DNA of 64,000 nucleotides, taken from Amblyornis subalaris (Eukaryota > Chordata > Aves > Passeriformes > Ptilonorhynchidae). The position numbers were made by a program, and so were the translations under genes. The notes below the pieces were generated by a model. It searched no databases and had not been told where the DNA came from. It saw only the letters and a list, made by a program, of their open reading frames with translations. The stretch's first letter is position 1. Every line of letters begins with the position of its first letter. The stretch is taken from the NCBI GenBank assembly GCA_018881555.1, contig JACAXG010000168.1:496001-560000 (forward strand), written 5' to 3'. This document shows, piece by piece, positions 46,401-58,329 of the stretch.

Positions 46401-49400
46401 CTGCTGGGCAGCAGCCGGTGGCCACCACCTCCCTGCTCCCAGCGCCCGCTCCACAGCCCCCGAGGGGCACACAGAGGACAAACCCTGTGGCAGCTGGGTG
46501 TTTAAGGCTTCCTTTTTCTTTTTTCCCCTTCATGAGGTACATACACATCAGCTGGAGGATAGATGCCAAACACTGAGACCCCATCTCCACTTCATATGAA
46601 GAGAGGTTAGGGAGATGTTTATTGAGCTCATGGAGGGTTGAATGCTGTGTTTTGCCATTACAGCCTTGTGCAGTCTGGCTGTTGGGTACTGTGAAGGCTT
46701 CAGCTGATTCTGAAGTAGCTGGAGCAGAGTGGTGCCTGTCCAGAAATAGAGAAGTATTTTTAAATTAAATTTATTCACTGATTTTCATGAAGACAGATTG
46801 TTGTGTGTTTGTTGAAGTGTCATTAGGAGTAGTTGGCGGTGGAGCCAGGCTGAGCAACAGTGAGAGCGGATGGATGTGCCCTTCCTGTGACTGGGGAGGT
46901 CACCTGGGCCACCTGCTCCTCCTCCTCCTCTTCCTGCTGCTGGTCCCTGCACCCGGGAGGAATGGAATGGGGGTGATTAAAGCTGACACCAGGCCTGTGA
47001 GACTGTGGGGCAGACATGAAACAGACTCTGACACCCCTGAGCTGCACGGCCCAGGGCTGCAGCTTCCTTATGGGGAGGGAAGGGCACCAGGCAGCCTCTG
47101 CTCCTCCGTTGGGAGCTGCAGCTGCCTGTGAGCCCCTGGCCCCCAGCATACAGTGCCCAGCGCCCCCACCAACCCTAGGCTTTCTGGTACGTTCATCCCT
47201 TATTCCCTGCAGTGCAGAGCAGAACCACAGAACACCAAGCACTGCATCCTGCTTCTCTGGGATCTGCCTGATAAGTGCTGAACCTGCAGGGATGCAGTTT
47301 TAATTCTCTAAGAAAACAAGAAACCAAGGTTACCGAGTAGTATGGACCTGATCACCACCTCACAGGCCTTTGGAAGCTGCTCTCTATACACGTCTGACCA
47401 CAGAAAACATCAGGCTACAGTTACCTAATTAAACACGGATGCAAATGACCCCACTGCTTGCAAGGCTGCATCACCTTTAGTGCTCCCAGGTGCTTCTGGC
47501 CACCAGTGAGTGCCGTAGCCAGGGGCAGGTTATAAACCCTGCTGCTCTGAAGGCCCGCAGCTCCAGCAGGGGATGGCGTGGTGAAGAGGGGCAGCACGGA
47601 GGGGTGAGTGTCGAACAGAGCACTGCAGGCGTGCTGCTGCCTTACTGAGTGAGGGAGAGACTGGTTCAGCTCTTTGCTGCTGCTCGCTCTGGTCATGTCA
47701 TGACCTGGGGGCTTAGTTGCAGTTGGCTGCTCCCACAGCTCCTGCTTGCAGAGCAGTGCTTCCCGTGGGAGTAGGTCTGGGGGGCAGGACCAGGCTGCTC
47801 ATGAGCCCACTGGGAACACACGGGGGGCTTGAGTGCTTGTGGTGGTAACCCTGTGCTGGCGAAGCAGTTTCCATGTCTGCAGGCTCTGGGAGCTGCACCT
47901 CAGCCACAGGGCAGACCAGTGCTGCTCTGGCGCTCCCTCCCAGCGCGAGGTGGGTTTATCCAGCAAAGCGCCTTTCCCTGCCCCGGCCCCGCGTGCTCCC
48001 GGGGGCTGGCTGGGCAGTGCCCTGTGCTGATGCCCCGGAGGTTCGCTGCCAGCTGCACACATGTTCTCCTTGACTCTGGTCCCAGCCTGTGCTGCTGCTC
48101 TCAGGAGGAGCCCAGGCAGATTTGTCTCCATAGGTAAAACTCAACCACCCCTGGGAATTTCCCTCTTTGAAGCTCCTTTTCCTGTTTTTTCCTTTGTTTC
48201 TTTGTGACTTCAGGATTTTTATGCTTACTTAGGACTCTTACCTGCCCAGGTAAGAGTCTCTGGGGCTAAGGTGGGTGCAGAGTAAGCTGGCTTTCATCAG
48301 GGAGCCTGCCGGCTCTCCTGGAGGTGCTGGGCGTCCTCCACTCCCGCTGACTTCAGCCTCCAGGAATGTGCGGCGGGCCCTGCCTTGTGCCGGCAGGAGG
48401 AAACCTTCTCCGCTTGGCTTCCTAGAAAATGGAGTCCTGTGAACTCACGCTGTGTGAAGGTGTGTACGTGTAACTCTGTGTTTGTGCACTCTCACGACTT
48501 GTGGATTCAACGCAGTGGAGTGTTAAAGCCCAGAATTTTAAATAACCTGTGACTTGTGCATTTTTGTGAAAACAGGAGGCTGAGCACAAAAGAAGGAAAC
48601 CCTGTCAGCCTCTTCATGAAGGAAGATGATGCAGCATGACATCACACCTTAGTTCAGATCTAATTAGGTGCTCAGGACTCCTGAGGAGATGTTAGATGTC
48701 TGCTCCAAAGGAGATGATGCTGTCATAACAGACATCAGAGAATCCAAGCCTGGGCTAAATCCGTACTCAATCAGGCTGGCTTTAGCTGCTGTGTGCATGA
48801 GGCTGCTGGTTCTCTCTGCAGCACCAGTGGTTTCATTCCTGCTGTGTCTGAGGCCCTGGGCCTGTGTAGGGTGTACTGATGGCAGGCATCAGCCCTCTTT
48901 GGAACAGGAATTTGGATACAGAATTTGGATGCTTGGGAATGTCAGTGGTGGGGGTTGCTGATCAAGAGCTGACGGTGAGCAATCAGCTTCTGATTCCCAA
49001 TGGGTGCATGTGCTCATAGTGAGTGAAAGGACAGCTCTGGGGGAGCAGGACAGCACTGAGCACCCCCAGCCCAGAGATTGGGGGTGCTGGGCTGTACCCA
49101 CCCACCTTCTGCAGAAGCCATCCAGGTCCCTTGGCTGTGGGAGCCAGGGGTGGGCTGTGACTGGCAGGGAAGAAAACCCCTGCTTCATCTCCTTGGATTT
49201 TTCACAGGATCTGTGCCTGCCCCTGTATTTCACAGCAGGGACAAGCCACCTGCCCAGTACTCCAAGGATTTCTGTGCAAGTCCCTGGCAGAGGATGAAGA
49301 TGGCCAGGAACTCCAAAAATGCTTGGTGCACGTCAGGCTGCTTTCCCCGAGACACAGCTTGGTGCCTCCTGATCTGAACATCAGAGCTTACACCCAAGCC

Positions 49401-52400
49401 AATCCTGCAATGTTTTCCATGGTTTGGAAATGCTGGTGTTGGGGTAATGAGTGCCAGGGCTGCTTGTGCTGGTGCCACCCACTGCAGTTCATGTGTGTTG
49501 CTCTTTCGTGCCTGTTTTCTGCCAATGGTATTCAACAAATTCAGTGCTGTGCATCTCTAGGAGCAGGAACACTGACCAGGTTGCTTTGAGTGGGGCGCTG
49601 CATTAGGTGCCTCCTGAGGTTGCTCCCACCCTGGTGATCCCAAACCAAACTCCAAACATGACGGAGCCAGCCCCGAGCACTGCGTGGCCCATCAGGTCTG
49701 GCTGGGGCAGCTCATATTTAAAAAATTCTTCAGACTTTTAAAATTGTTCATTTAAAAAATGATGTGATGTTTAATGTCAGATGAAAGATTACAGATGTTC
49801 TCAGCTGCTGGCAGAGATAGATTGGAGACAGCTGGAAGCAGACCTTTGCCTGTCTTGGCTCATGCGGACAGGTTTGTAAGGCCCCAGTATACAACAGTCT
49901 CAGCTGAGACTGTGTCAATGCTGATGAATAGGAAACTCTAGAGCAGTAATTAGCAGAATACTTGTATTTTTTAGGATTTGCTTCTAGCTGCAGATGCCAG
50001 TATCTCCTGGCACAAGGAATGATGAAATCCGGGCGGAGGCTGCCAGGCCAGAGGGAGCAGTGGCTGTGCTGCCTGCCAATGCCCTCCCAGGCCTTGCTCT
50101 TTCTGACGGTCACATGGCATGTTGGGAAACACCCTTGGTGTCCTGGCACCTTGCTCTAGGATGCTCGGAGTGATGTGAGCAGTGGGGCAGGACTGGGGTG
50201 TTTGGGCACTGCTGCAGCTGAGAGCCCCATGCTCCTCCCTGTCCTGCTCGCTGCCTCCCTGTGCAGAGGAGGGAGGGTGGCAGTGCTTGCTTTAGGGAAG
50301 CACAGCACAACAAAAGATTTTCTAGCAAAATTTGCAGGTGGAAATGTGCCTTCAAAGCCTCAAGTCCAGCTCACTGTGGCTCTTTTTTCAGCCCTGCTTT
50401 ACACAGACCCAGCTTTGCTGCAGTAGATCTAACGCAGCGTGTTGTGCTCCTCAGGGCAAGGGCTGGCTCTTTGTTCTGCAGAGCCTCTGGCTTCCCCAAT
50501 CCTTCCCATTCCTGCTCTGGGGAGGAGAGGCCCTACGCTTGAAAGACACATGTCATTAAAATGCAGTGGAACAGAATCTGAAGTCAAATATAGTGCTGTG
50601 ATGATCTAGGTCGTGAAACTTAATGATTTCACTGTTGAATGCAAAATTATTTTTGTTGTATTTTTAGTAAGGCTCGTGCGAGCTGTGAGAAACAAACCCC
50701 CGCTGGCCTCGGGAGCTGCGGGGCTGCTGCTGTGCTAGCAGGGCCGTGTGGGNGGCGGGGGACTCCTCCATCCTCCACCCACCAGTGCCAGCCCCACTAT
50801 GCTGTGTGCTTGCCCCCGGCACCCTGCAGGGCTCCAGGGGTCAGGGATGGCCTCGGGGATGGCCTCATCAAACACCACCTGGAAAGTCCTCATTTAATGT
50901 AGAAAGATTGACTCGAGTTGCTCTGAATAGCTAAGAAATTCAGATTGGCCTTTTGGGGAACTTTCTTTGTGGGAGTAATCAGTACAGGGACATGAAAGAA
51001 CCATGTGGCTCTGGCAGTGAGGAGCGAGCTGCAGCCTCTGTCCTGGCCCTGAGGTGACACAGGGAGCGTGTGGCTGCAGGACACTCGGGCAGAAGGCTGA
51101 GCTTGCCCTGGCTGCAGCCCTGTGCNGGAGCCACGGGCTGTTGGTGCCGGGCAGACGGTCCTGCGGGGATGGGGTGTTCCAGAGCAGGATCACAGCGCCG
51201 GGTGGGTCTGAGCTGCGGCAGCACCTGTGAGTAACTGTACAGCCACGAGTCGCTTTGCTCGGCTCGCAGTGGTGCTCGTGCTCTGTTCCCTCATGGCTGC
51301 TTTGAACTTCCTTTCCTGTCTGATTGTTCCCTTAATCAAAAGAAAATGAACGCCAATTAAGGTATCTCAGTGCGATTTGCGTCAGATTACGGCCGTTGGG
51401 GACCCTTTGACAAGCGGCAGTTCTGAGCCCTGATTCACCAGAGTTTGGAGGGGAAGGGCTGGATCAGGCTTCCCAAGTGTGATTCATGCAAATCAGAGTT
51501 TTCATATAAAGTGAGATTCTCCTGTGTGAGATAGGATGGGAGCCTGGCATCAGCATTATAGTGGTGCTGTGGAGATGCCAAGGGCGGCTCCGGGGCCGTG
51601 CGTTTACCCCAGCCTGTTCAGGCGTGTTCTCTTGGTACAGGACATGTTTTTTACATGTCCTTATGACGAGGCTTCCAGCAGCCCAAGGGACCCTCAAGAG
51701 CGGCGTCTGTCAGGACAGAAACCGCTTGTGGCAACTGTCGGCCGGTGGAAGGTCTGTGTGGTGGCTGATTAGCAAACAGCTTCTCAACTGTCGTCCTAGG
51801 ATTTCATCAAAAAACTTTTAATAGACAGAGTGAATTAACCTGTTGAGAGTATTAAGCTTTAAAAGTGCTAGGTTTGAACTGAAAAAAGATAAATGAAGCT
51901 CTCCGCTTACATCCTGCCAAGGCTAAGTCCCACTTGATGTGTAATAGTGGATATGTACTAAAATCTTGGAACTCAGGGGAAAAAAAAAAGAAGAGGTTTT
52001 AACTCCTGTTGGGCCTACTTGGTTCAAGTAGGTGTTGGAAGATGTTTAAAGCCCAAACAGACGTGTTTTGTACCACACATTTTACCCCTCTTTATTTTAC
52101 CCCTTGGAAGGACAGAGGAGCTTGAGATGCCCAGCCGGGGATGGACACAGGAACCAAACCCTACTGTGACAGAGACAAGGCCAGTGAGATGCCAGCTTTG
52201 GGTGACCAGAGGGATCTCTAAGGATGGGCTGTCATGGGTGGTGCCTGGGTCATGGATTGCTGCCCAGGGATGGAGGTTTGAGAGTGTCGGGGAACTGAAG
52301 TCCCTCAGTTGGGGCTGCACGAGATGATCACTGTCTCCTAAAAATGAAAAATGAACCCAGAATGATCTAAAAGGGATCAAGAATTACAAATAGAGATTGA

Positions 52401-52969
52401 GTGCTGAAGGGAGAAAATCTTAATTAGATCTCACAACCTGTAGAGGAACACATTGGATTAAAATGAAACTAAGCTTTGTGCTCTCAGGGCTTCAGTGTGA
52501 GAATGGGAGAAGAATTATTCACATTTGCAGTTTGTGAGGCTGGATTGCTTTTTCTCTGAATTTGTCTCTTTAACTTTTTACCTTGTCAGAAAATTATGAA
52601 AAGCCACTGGGATAATGTATCTGGGGTAGTTCTTATCACAACACATGGCAGAAACATTTCCATGGTTTCAGAAACACAGGCAGAGTTTCCTATTTAATCC
52701 TCTCCTTCCAGGTTAACTCCTTTCTTCCTGTGGTGTCCAGCCTGGCCCCCACTCACCAACCTGCCTTTGACTTCACTACCAGTGATATTTTCTCTTTGTG
52801 AATTTCTATCAATATTTAATAGAGTGGTGTCAGTTTTGCTGTAAGATGAGAGGAACTACTAGAAACCTTGAATTATACATCATGTGGCGGGGCAAAGCTG
52901 CAAGTGTCTTCTTTTGGACCCAAAGCTCTTGGAGCTGATCTCCAGGACCTGCATCTTGAAATCCTAATG
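43451..52969. other. Intergenic region between SH3RF2 and GRXCR2 starts
   Basis: About 9.5 kb between two genes that diverge from each other. Open frames in it lack domain similarity, conserved splice context or coding character. The one distinct structure is the 26-bp palindrome at 48233-48258. Hair-cell enhancers of GRXCR2 could lie here, but none can be named from sequence alone. Confidence 0.55.
48233..48258. repeat. Perfect 26-bp palindromic inverted repeat
   Basis: Arms GACTCTTACCTG and CAGGTAAGAGTC are exact reverse complements, separated by CC. Each arm contains TACCTG/CAGGTA, the core of ZEB/SNAI-type E2-box sites, and on both strands CAG|GTAAGAG resembles a strong splice donor. Confidence 0.85.
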
Positions 52970-53314
52970 ATGGAGGAGCCCCAGAAGAAACTCAGCCAGC
53001 GGCATGAGGGACGGCCCCGCAAGGTGAGGTTCAAAATATCCTCAGCTTACAGCGGTCGAGTGTTAAAACAAGTCTTTGAAGACGGGCAGGAGCTCGAGCC
53101 CCCGCCCAAGGAGCACTCGCGACGCTTCCTCCGCCACAGCTTCGAGCCAGGGGACCCCTTGTGCGAGGCCGGGGACGTGCCGGAGAACAGGTTCTACTGG
53201 CCCACGGCCCTGACTGCCCAGAGGATCAGCATCCTCAGACAGGATCAGAAACACGGGCTCACGGGGACCTCGCCCCTGCTCGGTGACTGCCAGCCCGGCA
53301 CCAGCCACTGCAGG
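52970..53314 (+). CDS. GRXCR2: GRXCR2 exon 1
   Basis: 115 codons from MEEPQKKLSQ to GTSHCR, donor agg|gtaagt. The block RPRKVRFKISSAYSGRVLKQ and VFEDGQELE is nearly identical to mammals; the part after residue 45 is diverged and richer in GC. Confidence 0.95.
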
Positions 53315-56243
53315 GTAAGTGCTGCCTGGGGCTGTCCCTGCTTTGGAGAGCAGCTTCAGGCTAAATCGTGCTCAGAGTAATGTGGTGACAGGAGTCTCAC
53401 ACTGCAACCTCATCCAGATAAAACTCAGTTTTGTCAGGCCAGGACTTGACAAGGCTGGTTGTAAATCTCCAGCCTTTATTCCGGGAATTCCGTATGCTGA
53501 ATATGCCACACGTGGCAGGATCCTCAGGGTCTGCAGCAGTGCAGGCAGGAGGGAACAGCATCTGCCAGCTGTGCTCTGGCTTCTCCTGGTGCTGATCTGC
53601 ATCTTTCCATTGGGTAGAGTAAAATATAACATTTCCATACATATTGATATCTGTACATAGGAATCCTACTTCATCTAGAGCAGTCAAATGTAAGGAGGAT
53701 ATAAGGTTAATTAGGTATATTTAAAATATTAAAGTTGTGTGACTTCAGCTGGCAGGAAGCCAGTGCTGCCATCAGGGTACCAGGAGCCTGTGAGCCAGGT
53801 ATCTGCATCCTCTGGCAGCCAGAACTCCCCTTTGGCTACTCTGACAATTCCAGCTTAGTTTCACTGGCTATTTTCTTAACATATAATTAATGCCATTGAT
53901 AGAGAAGTCTTTCTTTAGTCCTAATAAAGAGGCAGTACATGTGTAATATGTGTAAATACTTCTTATGGCCTTGATTTGAACACATGGAAAGTCTGTCAAT
54001 TCTTGGTGCTCATCAAAGCTGTGCGTGGGAAACCCGGATGGCTGATATTTGACCTGTTGATACACTGGACATGTAGTTTACCTGAAAACATCAGACCACG
54101 ATGAATCTCTCCTGCCCAAAGACAGTGCAGTACCGTGATCTTATCCACCCTGTTAATTTGTTTTGCATTCTTGGGTAAGGCTCCTCTCCCTCCCCTGTCT
54201 CCCCAACCACAGATACCTCGAGTAACCACACTGTCCAGTACCAGCTTGTGTTGTATCAACGTGTGCTCGGTGTTTGGAGACACCGTGTCTGTGTAACACA
54301 CACGAGGCTCTCACCTTCTGCAGGTGGTGAGGACTTGTGCACCCCTGCCTCCCCCTCACATTTCTCCCTGCAGAGAAGCAGGTGCCCCATTGCCAGGACA
54401 GCACCAGCTGTCTCATATCAGCTGATGTGACAGACAGGGCATTTTTTAGGAGAACATCTCTTTTTGCATGGCTTCTTGACACAGTCACACAGAGTGAAAT
54501 ATGAAGAGTGTGTAAAATAATAGGCCCCAGTAACTCCATATGGCACCTGGAGAGGCGGAGGAGGGAGCAGGTCAGCAAAATGCAGCTCTCAGGGCAATGT
54601 TTGACCGTGTCAAGTTTAGCTTTAAAATGACTAGAAAAGAAGACAAATTCACCATTAGGGCTGTACCTCCACCATGCTGCTGGATGCTCTGGGGGTTATC
54701 AGGGGAGCTGGCCTGGTGAAGGGGATGCTGTTCTGGAAGCCCAGGGACCATCAGTGTTTGCAGAGTGAATTTATACTGGTGAGACACTGGTAAGTTCCTT
54801 CTTCAGACTTCCCCAGTTGTAGATTTTGGCAAGATCATCATCTACACTAATAACCTGAAAATCATCCGTGCACCGATGGACCAGAAAGAGCTCATGATGA
54901 GAATCATCCAGACCGAGGGAATAAATGACTGGACCTTCATGTACCGGGAGAGGAAAGAAAGATTTGGTGGTGGACATAAAAAGGATGTGGAGAAAAAGGT
55001 CACTTGCAACCAGCATGTGCAGGTAAGAGAAAAGGGAAAGCGCTTTTTTCCCTGAGCCCTGGTCACACCACCTAAGCCCCATCCATCTCTGTATCTGACT
55101 CCTAACCAAATCTGGATAAAAAGCATCACTTTGTTCCTCGTTTCCCTTGGGAGATAATGACCAACACTGTGCTGAGCCTGTGCTCTGGGGACAGTGGTGC
55201 TGGTTCCAGATGCTCCTGTCTCCCCTGATTTCTTCCCCTGGAGGTGGCTGGCATTTACATAGCTTGGCTGGGGTCCATTCCTTGTCACCTCTCCCAGTGG
55301 GATAAGGGCAGCCCGGAGCTTCTCCAGCCTGACAAGGCTAAACACAGCTGCTCTGTGGCTGAGACTGCTGCAGGCTAAAATTTTAATATCAGCTGAAATA
55401 AGGTTGTGCCTTACATTTGCTTTCTCACGGGGGAGTCTTTGTTGGTCAGAATCCTGATTAGTCTGACCATGATTTGATCCCACAAAACGTAATGTTATCA
55501 TGTGGGGCTGATACAGTTTCACGGACCTGAGTCTGGCCTATACTGAGTGCAGGTCATGGTGGTCCATCTGCTCCTGGGAATGTCAAGGTGGGATTTGAAA
55601 GAGGCTGCCTGGCACACTGGGAGAGAGGCAGGCACAAAGGACAGCTTGAAAGAAGGTGTGCATGCTGGTGATGAGGGATTTGGGGGAGAGGGTGATGAGA
55701 AATCCCTGAAGAAATGAAGCCTGGATCAAACCTGAGGCTGCAGAGCTGAAATGGTGTGATAAGAAATGACAGGAGGATGGGCGGAGCTGTGCAGAGGAGA
55801 AGGATGAATATGGAGTATTGTGTTATAAGACCAGTCACATAAACTTTTCATTTTCTAGCAGTAGCCACAAATTGTCCCCATCCATATGGGAGCCTTTTTG
55901 TAAAAGTCCTTGCTGTGGAGAACTGGTTGTCATTGGCAGAGCGATGTGTCAGGAGCAACCACGATGGGAAAGACCAGAAGACAGCGTTTCCCTCTTTCAA
56001 GTGTGTTCCTGACTTTGGTGTCTCACACCCACTAACAGATTTTTCCTGCTCTGTCTGCTCCAGGAGGGCAATGCTGAACACGGCTGTTCCCAGTGCAAAG
56101 GCTCAGGCTCTGCTCCCTGCTCACTGTGCCATGGAAGCAAGTTCTCAATGCTGGCAAACAGATTCCGGGAGTCCTACCGGGCGCTGCGGTGTCCAGCGTG
56201 CAACGAGAGCGGGCTGCAGCCCTGCCGGGTCTGCGCTGCCTGA
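52970..56243 (+). CDS. GRXCR2: Glutaredoxin and cysteine-rich domain-containing protein 2
   Basis: GRXCR2 is required for hearing (DFNB101 in people); it acts at the base of hair-cell stereocilia, where it binds taperin. Three phase-0 exons, 52970-53314, 54807-55022 and 56064-56243, give 246 residues plus stop (human 248). The N terminus has PRKVRFKISSAYSGRVLKQV, the middle has the conserved VVDFGKIIIYTNNLKIIRAP, and the C terminus has four CxxC pairs (C195/C198, C206/C209, C230/C233, C241/C244), a DnaJ-like zinc-binding pattern. The start at 52970 matches the mammalian N terminus and has A at -3 and G at +4. An ATG directly before it (52967) would add one Met, and the frame stays open up to an ATG at 52868, so a 34-residue longer form cannot be excluded. 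No damage is seen. Confidence 0.97.
53315..56063 (+). other. GRXCR2: GRXCR2 introns 1 and 2
   Basis: 53315-54806 (1.5 kb) and 55023-56063 (1.0 kb), both phase 0. Nothing beyond intron sequence is recognised in them. Confidence 0.75.
54807..55022 (+). CDS. GRXCR2: GRXCR2 exon 2
   Basis: 72 codons, acceptor ccttcttcag, donor gtaaga. It encodes TSPVVDFGKIIIYTNNLKII, the glutaredoxin-like start strand, followed by a charged, less conserved stretch (RERKERFGGGHKKDVEKK). A second AG ten bases into the exon (54816) is rejected because it would break the phase-0 join. Confidence 0.94.
56064..56243 (+). CDS. GRXCR2: GRXCR2 exon 3: cysteine-rich domain
   Basis: 59 codons and TGA, acceptor ctgctccag. 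It encodes CSQCKGSGSAPCSLCHGSKF, SMLANRFRESYRALRCPACN and ESGLQPCRVCAA: all eight cysteines of the four CxxC pairs are present. Confidence 0.97.
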   Translation, partial: EGNAEHGCSQCKGSGSAPCSLCHGSKFSMLANRFRESYRALRCPACNESGLQPCRVCAA

Positions 56244-56689
56244 GGGCTGCTGCCAGCCCCACCGCCGGCCGCGGCGGGAGGCCTGGGATTGTTTAACCCT
56301 CCAGCAGCCCTGCCACTCTGTCAAGCTTTTAAAAGACAGGAAAGGGACATTTTGCATATCTCACCATGAGTGAAACTGCACCCCTGCTCCCAGCTGTCCC
56401 TTCGGTCTGCCCTGCGCGCCTGTCCAGCCTTGGGATCGGGCTGACCCCAGTGTCTGCAGAGTGAACGTGTCCCTGACGCCAGATGCACGGCAGATGTCTC
56501 CCTGACCCAGAGGGAACAATCAGCGTTCGGAGCTCAAGCACCTGTGTGAATGTCTCTGTCCCTGGAACGCAGCTGAAATGGTCCCTGTGCCGGCACTGTC
56601 CCTCGCCTGGGTACCTGGTACCCGACACAGCCAGGTCCGACCCACTGGGTGCTCCATCAGTAGGAGTTGGTGCAGTCATCACTACCGTG

Positions 56690-56860
56690 TCAGGTGTGCA
56701 GCTGGTATCGGTACTGGGACCAGTCAGTACCGCTGCAGGTGCAGTCGGTACCGGGACCAGTTGGTACTGGTACAGGTGTGCAGTTGGTGCAGGTGCACAG
56801 TCGGTACCGGTGCAGGTGCACAGTCGGTGCAGGTGCACAGTCGGTACTGGCGCAGGTCTG
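56690..56860. repeat. Minisatellite downstream of the GRXCR2 stop
   Basis: Imperfect tandem copies of 17 to 23 bp built on TGCACAGTCGGT with either ACCGGTGCAGG or GCAGG following. The copies become more regular toward the 3' end. The array begins about 450 bp after the stop codon and may lie in the 3' UTR. Confidence 0.85.
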
Positions 56861-58286
56861 CTCTGTTTGTCCTAGCAGTGCCTCTCGCAAGTTGCCGAGC
56901 ACTGAAAACAGCACTGCTGTTGCAGTTTGCTCTGTCCGTGCCTTGCAGGTTCTCAAGCATTTCCTGAGGTTTTGCTGATCTTACACCTGCTTCAGTGACA
57001 TAGTGATTCCTTTGGGGTCTGATTTATGGAGGAAATTGAAAACCTTCCCAAACCTGGAGCTATAAAAAACCTATGTGAATTTATTATTATAAATAGAAAT
57101 TATTAAGTTTTTAGCCTCCTTACAAGGAAGAGTTGAACTCAAACTCCCTTGTATTGCTGCTCAGCACTTCTCAGGACCAGGCTGAGGGTGAGCTGCTGGC
57201 TCTTGCTTAATACTAATCCCATGTTGTAATCTGCAGCAGGTAAACTCTAATTAGTGAGATGAAGTAATGATGGGGATCCTTTGCAGGCTGCCACTGGTGC
57301 ACAGAGCACAGGGGCTGTGAGAGTCTGAGGCAAACACAGAATGGTATTTTTTCTCCAAAGCATCAACTTAGTATATTTTATATTCAGGAGTAATGTCAGT
57401 GCAGCCTTAACTCCCTTATTACTTCTGAGACCCTGATGGGTTAGAGGCTGCTCACACTGAGACTGCAAGCCCAGGAAGGGTTATTTATGGCCAAGTTTCT
57501 ATTTTCTTGTGGTAGGTTACAAGGTTTCTCTACAATACAGAAATTATTTGAAATAATACTGTTTTAGCTCTTACACTTCCACATGTCTCCTGCTGAAATT
57601 GTGTTGTGGGAACTGAGAGTTTCTTTTTTTAAAAAAATGCATCAATCTACAGCAGATGCTTGATCAGCTTCATTCATCATATCAGGATCTGCAATGTGAA
57701 AAAATGATGTCCTTGGGGTATCACTGAGAGTAGGTGAGACTTCCCAAATCAGAAATTACTGTCAGGCAGATCTCTTCCCCCAAATATAACCTGTTTGATC
57801 TCAGCTGGGCTTGTTGGAGAGTTTGCTGGCTTAAGACAAGAAAAAAGTAACCAGGTAAAATTGCCTGATAATGTTTACAATAAAACTAGAAGCAAATATG
57901 CACTTGTAAAATCAATATTTATTGTTCTTTGGTAATTAGGATGTTTCTCAACCACTGTCCCTCCCCCTGGCTGTGTCAGCTGTTCCCATTGTCCAGACAC
58001 GTCACTGGGGCGATGCTGGCAGCACTGTGCTCTGCCCTGCTCAGTCTGAGCCCCGCAGGTCCCACTGTCCCAGGGACTGTGGACTGAGCAGAGCAGAGGG
58101 GTTTGCTTCCACAACTCCCGATGTACTCCTTTTATTTTTGGTAATACGCTGGCTTGATTTACCCAATAAATGCTTTATTTCACATGGCAGAAGTTTGAAC
58201 TTTCCTACAGCATTGACATGAGGCGACTGTCAAGGCAATGAGCTACTTGTCACGTGTTACTGGTTTTATTTCTGCTGTGTTCAGAG

Positions 58287-58329
58287 CCATCCATCCATCC
58301 ATCCATCCATCCATCCATCCATCCATCCA
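58287..58329. repeat. (CCAT)n microsatellite
   Basis: Pure tetranucleotide array of more than ten uninterrupted units, so probably length-variable between individuals. Confidence 0.95.

Noticed and set aside
58287..58329. Possible CRISPR-like array
   Set aside because: It is a plain CCAT tetranucleotide microsatellite without spacers, in a vertebrate genome.
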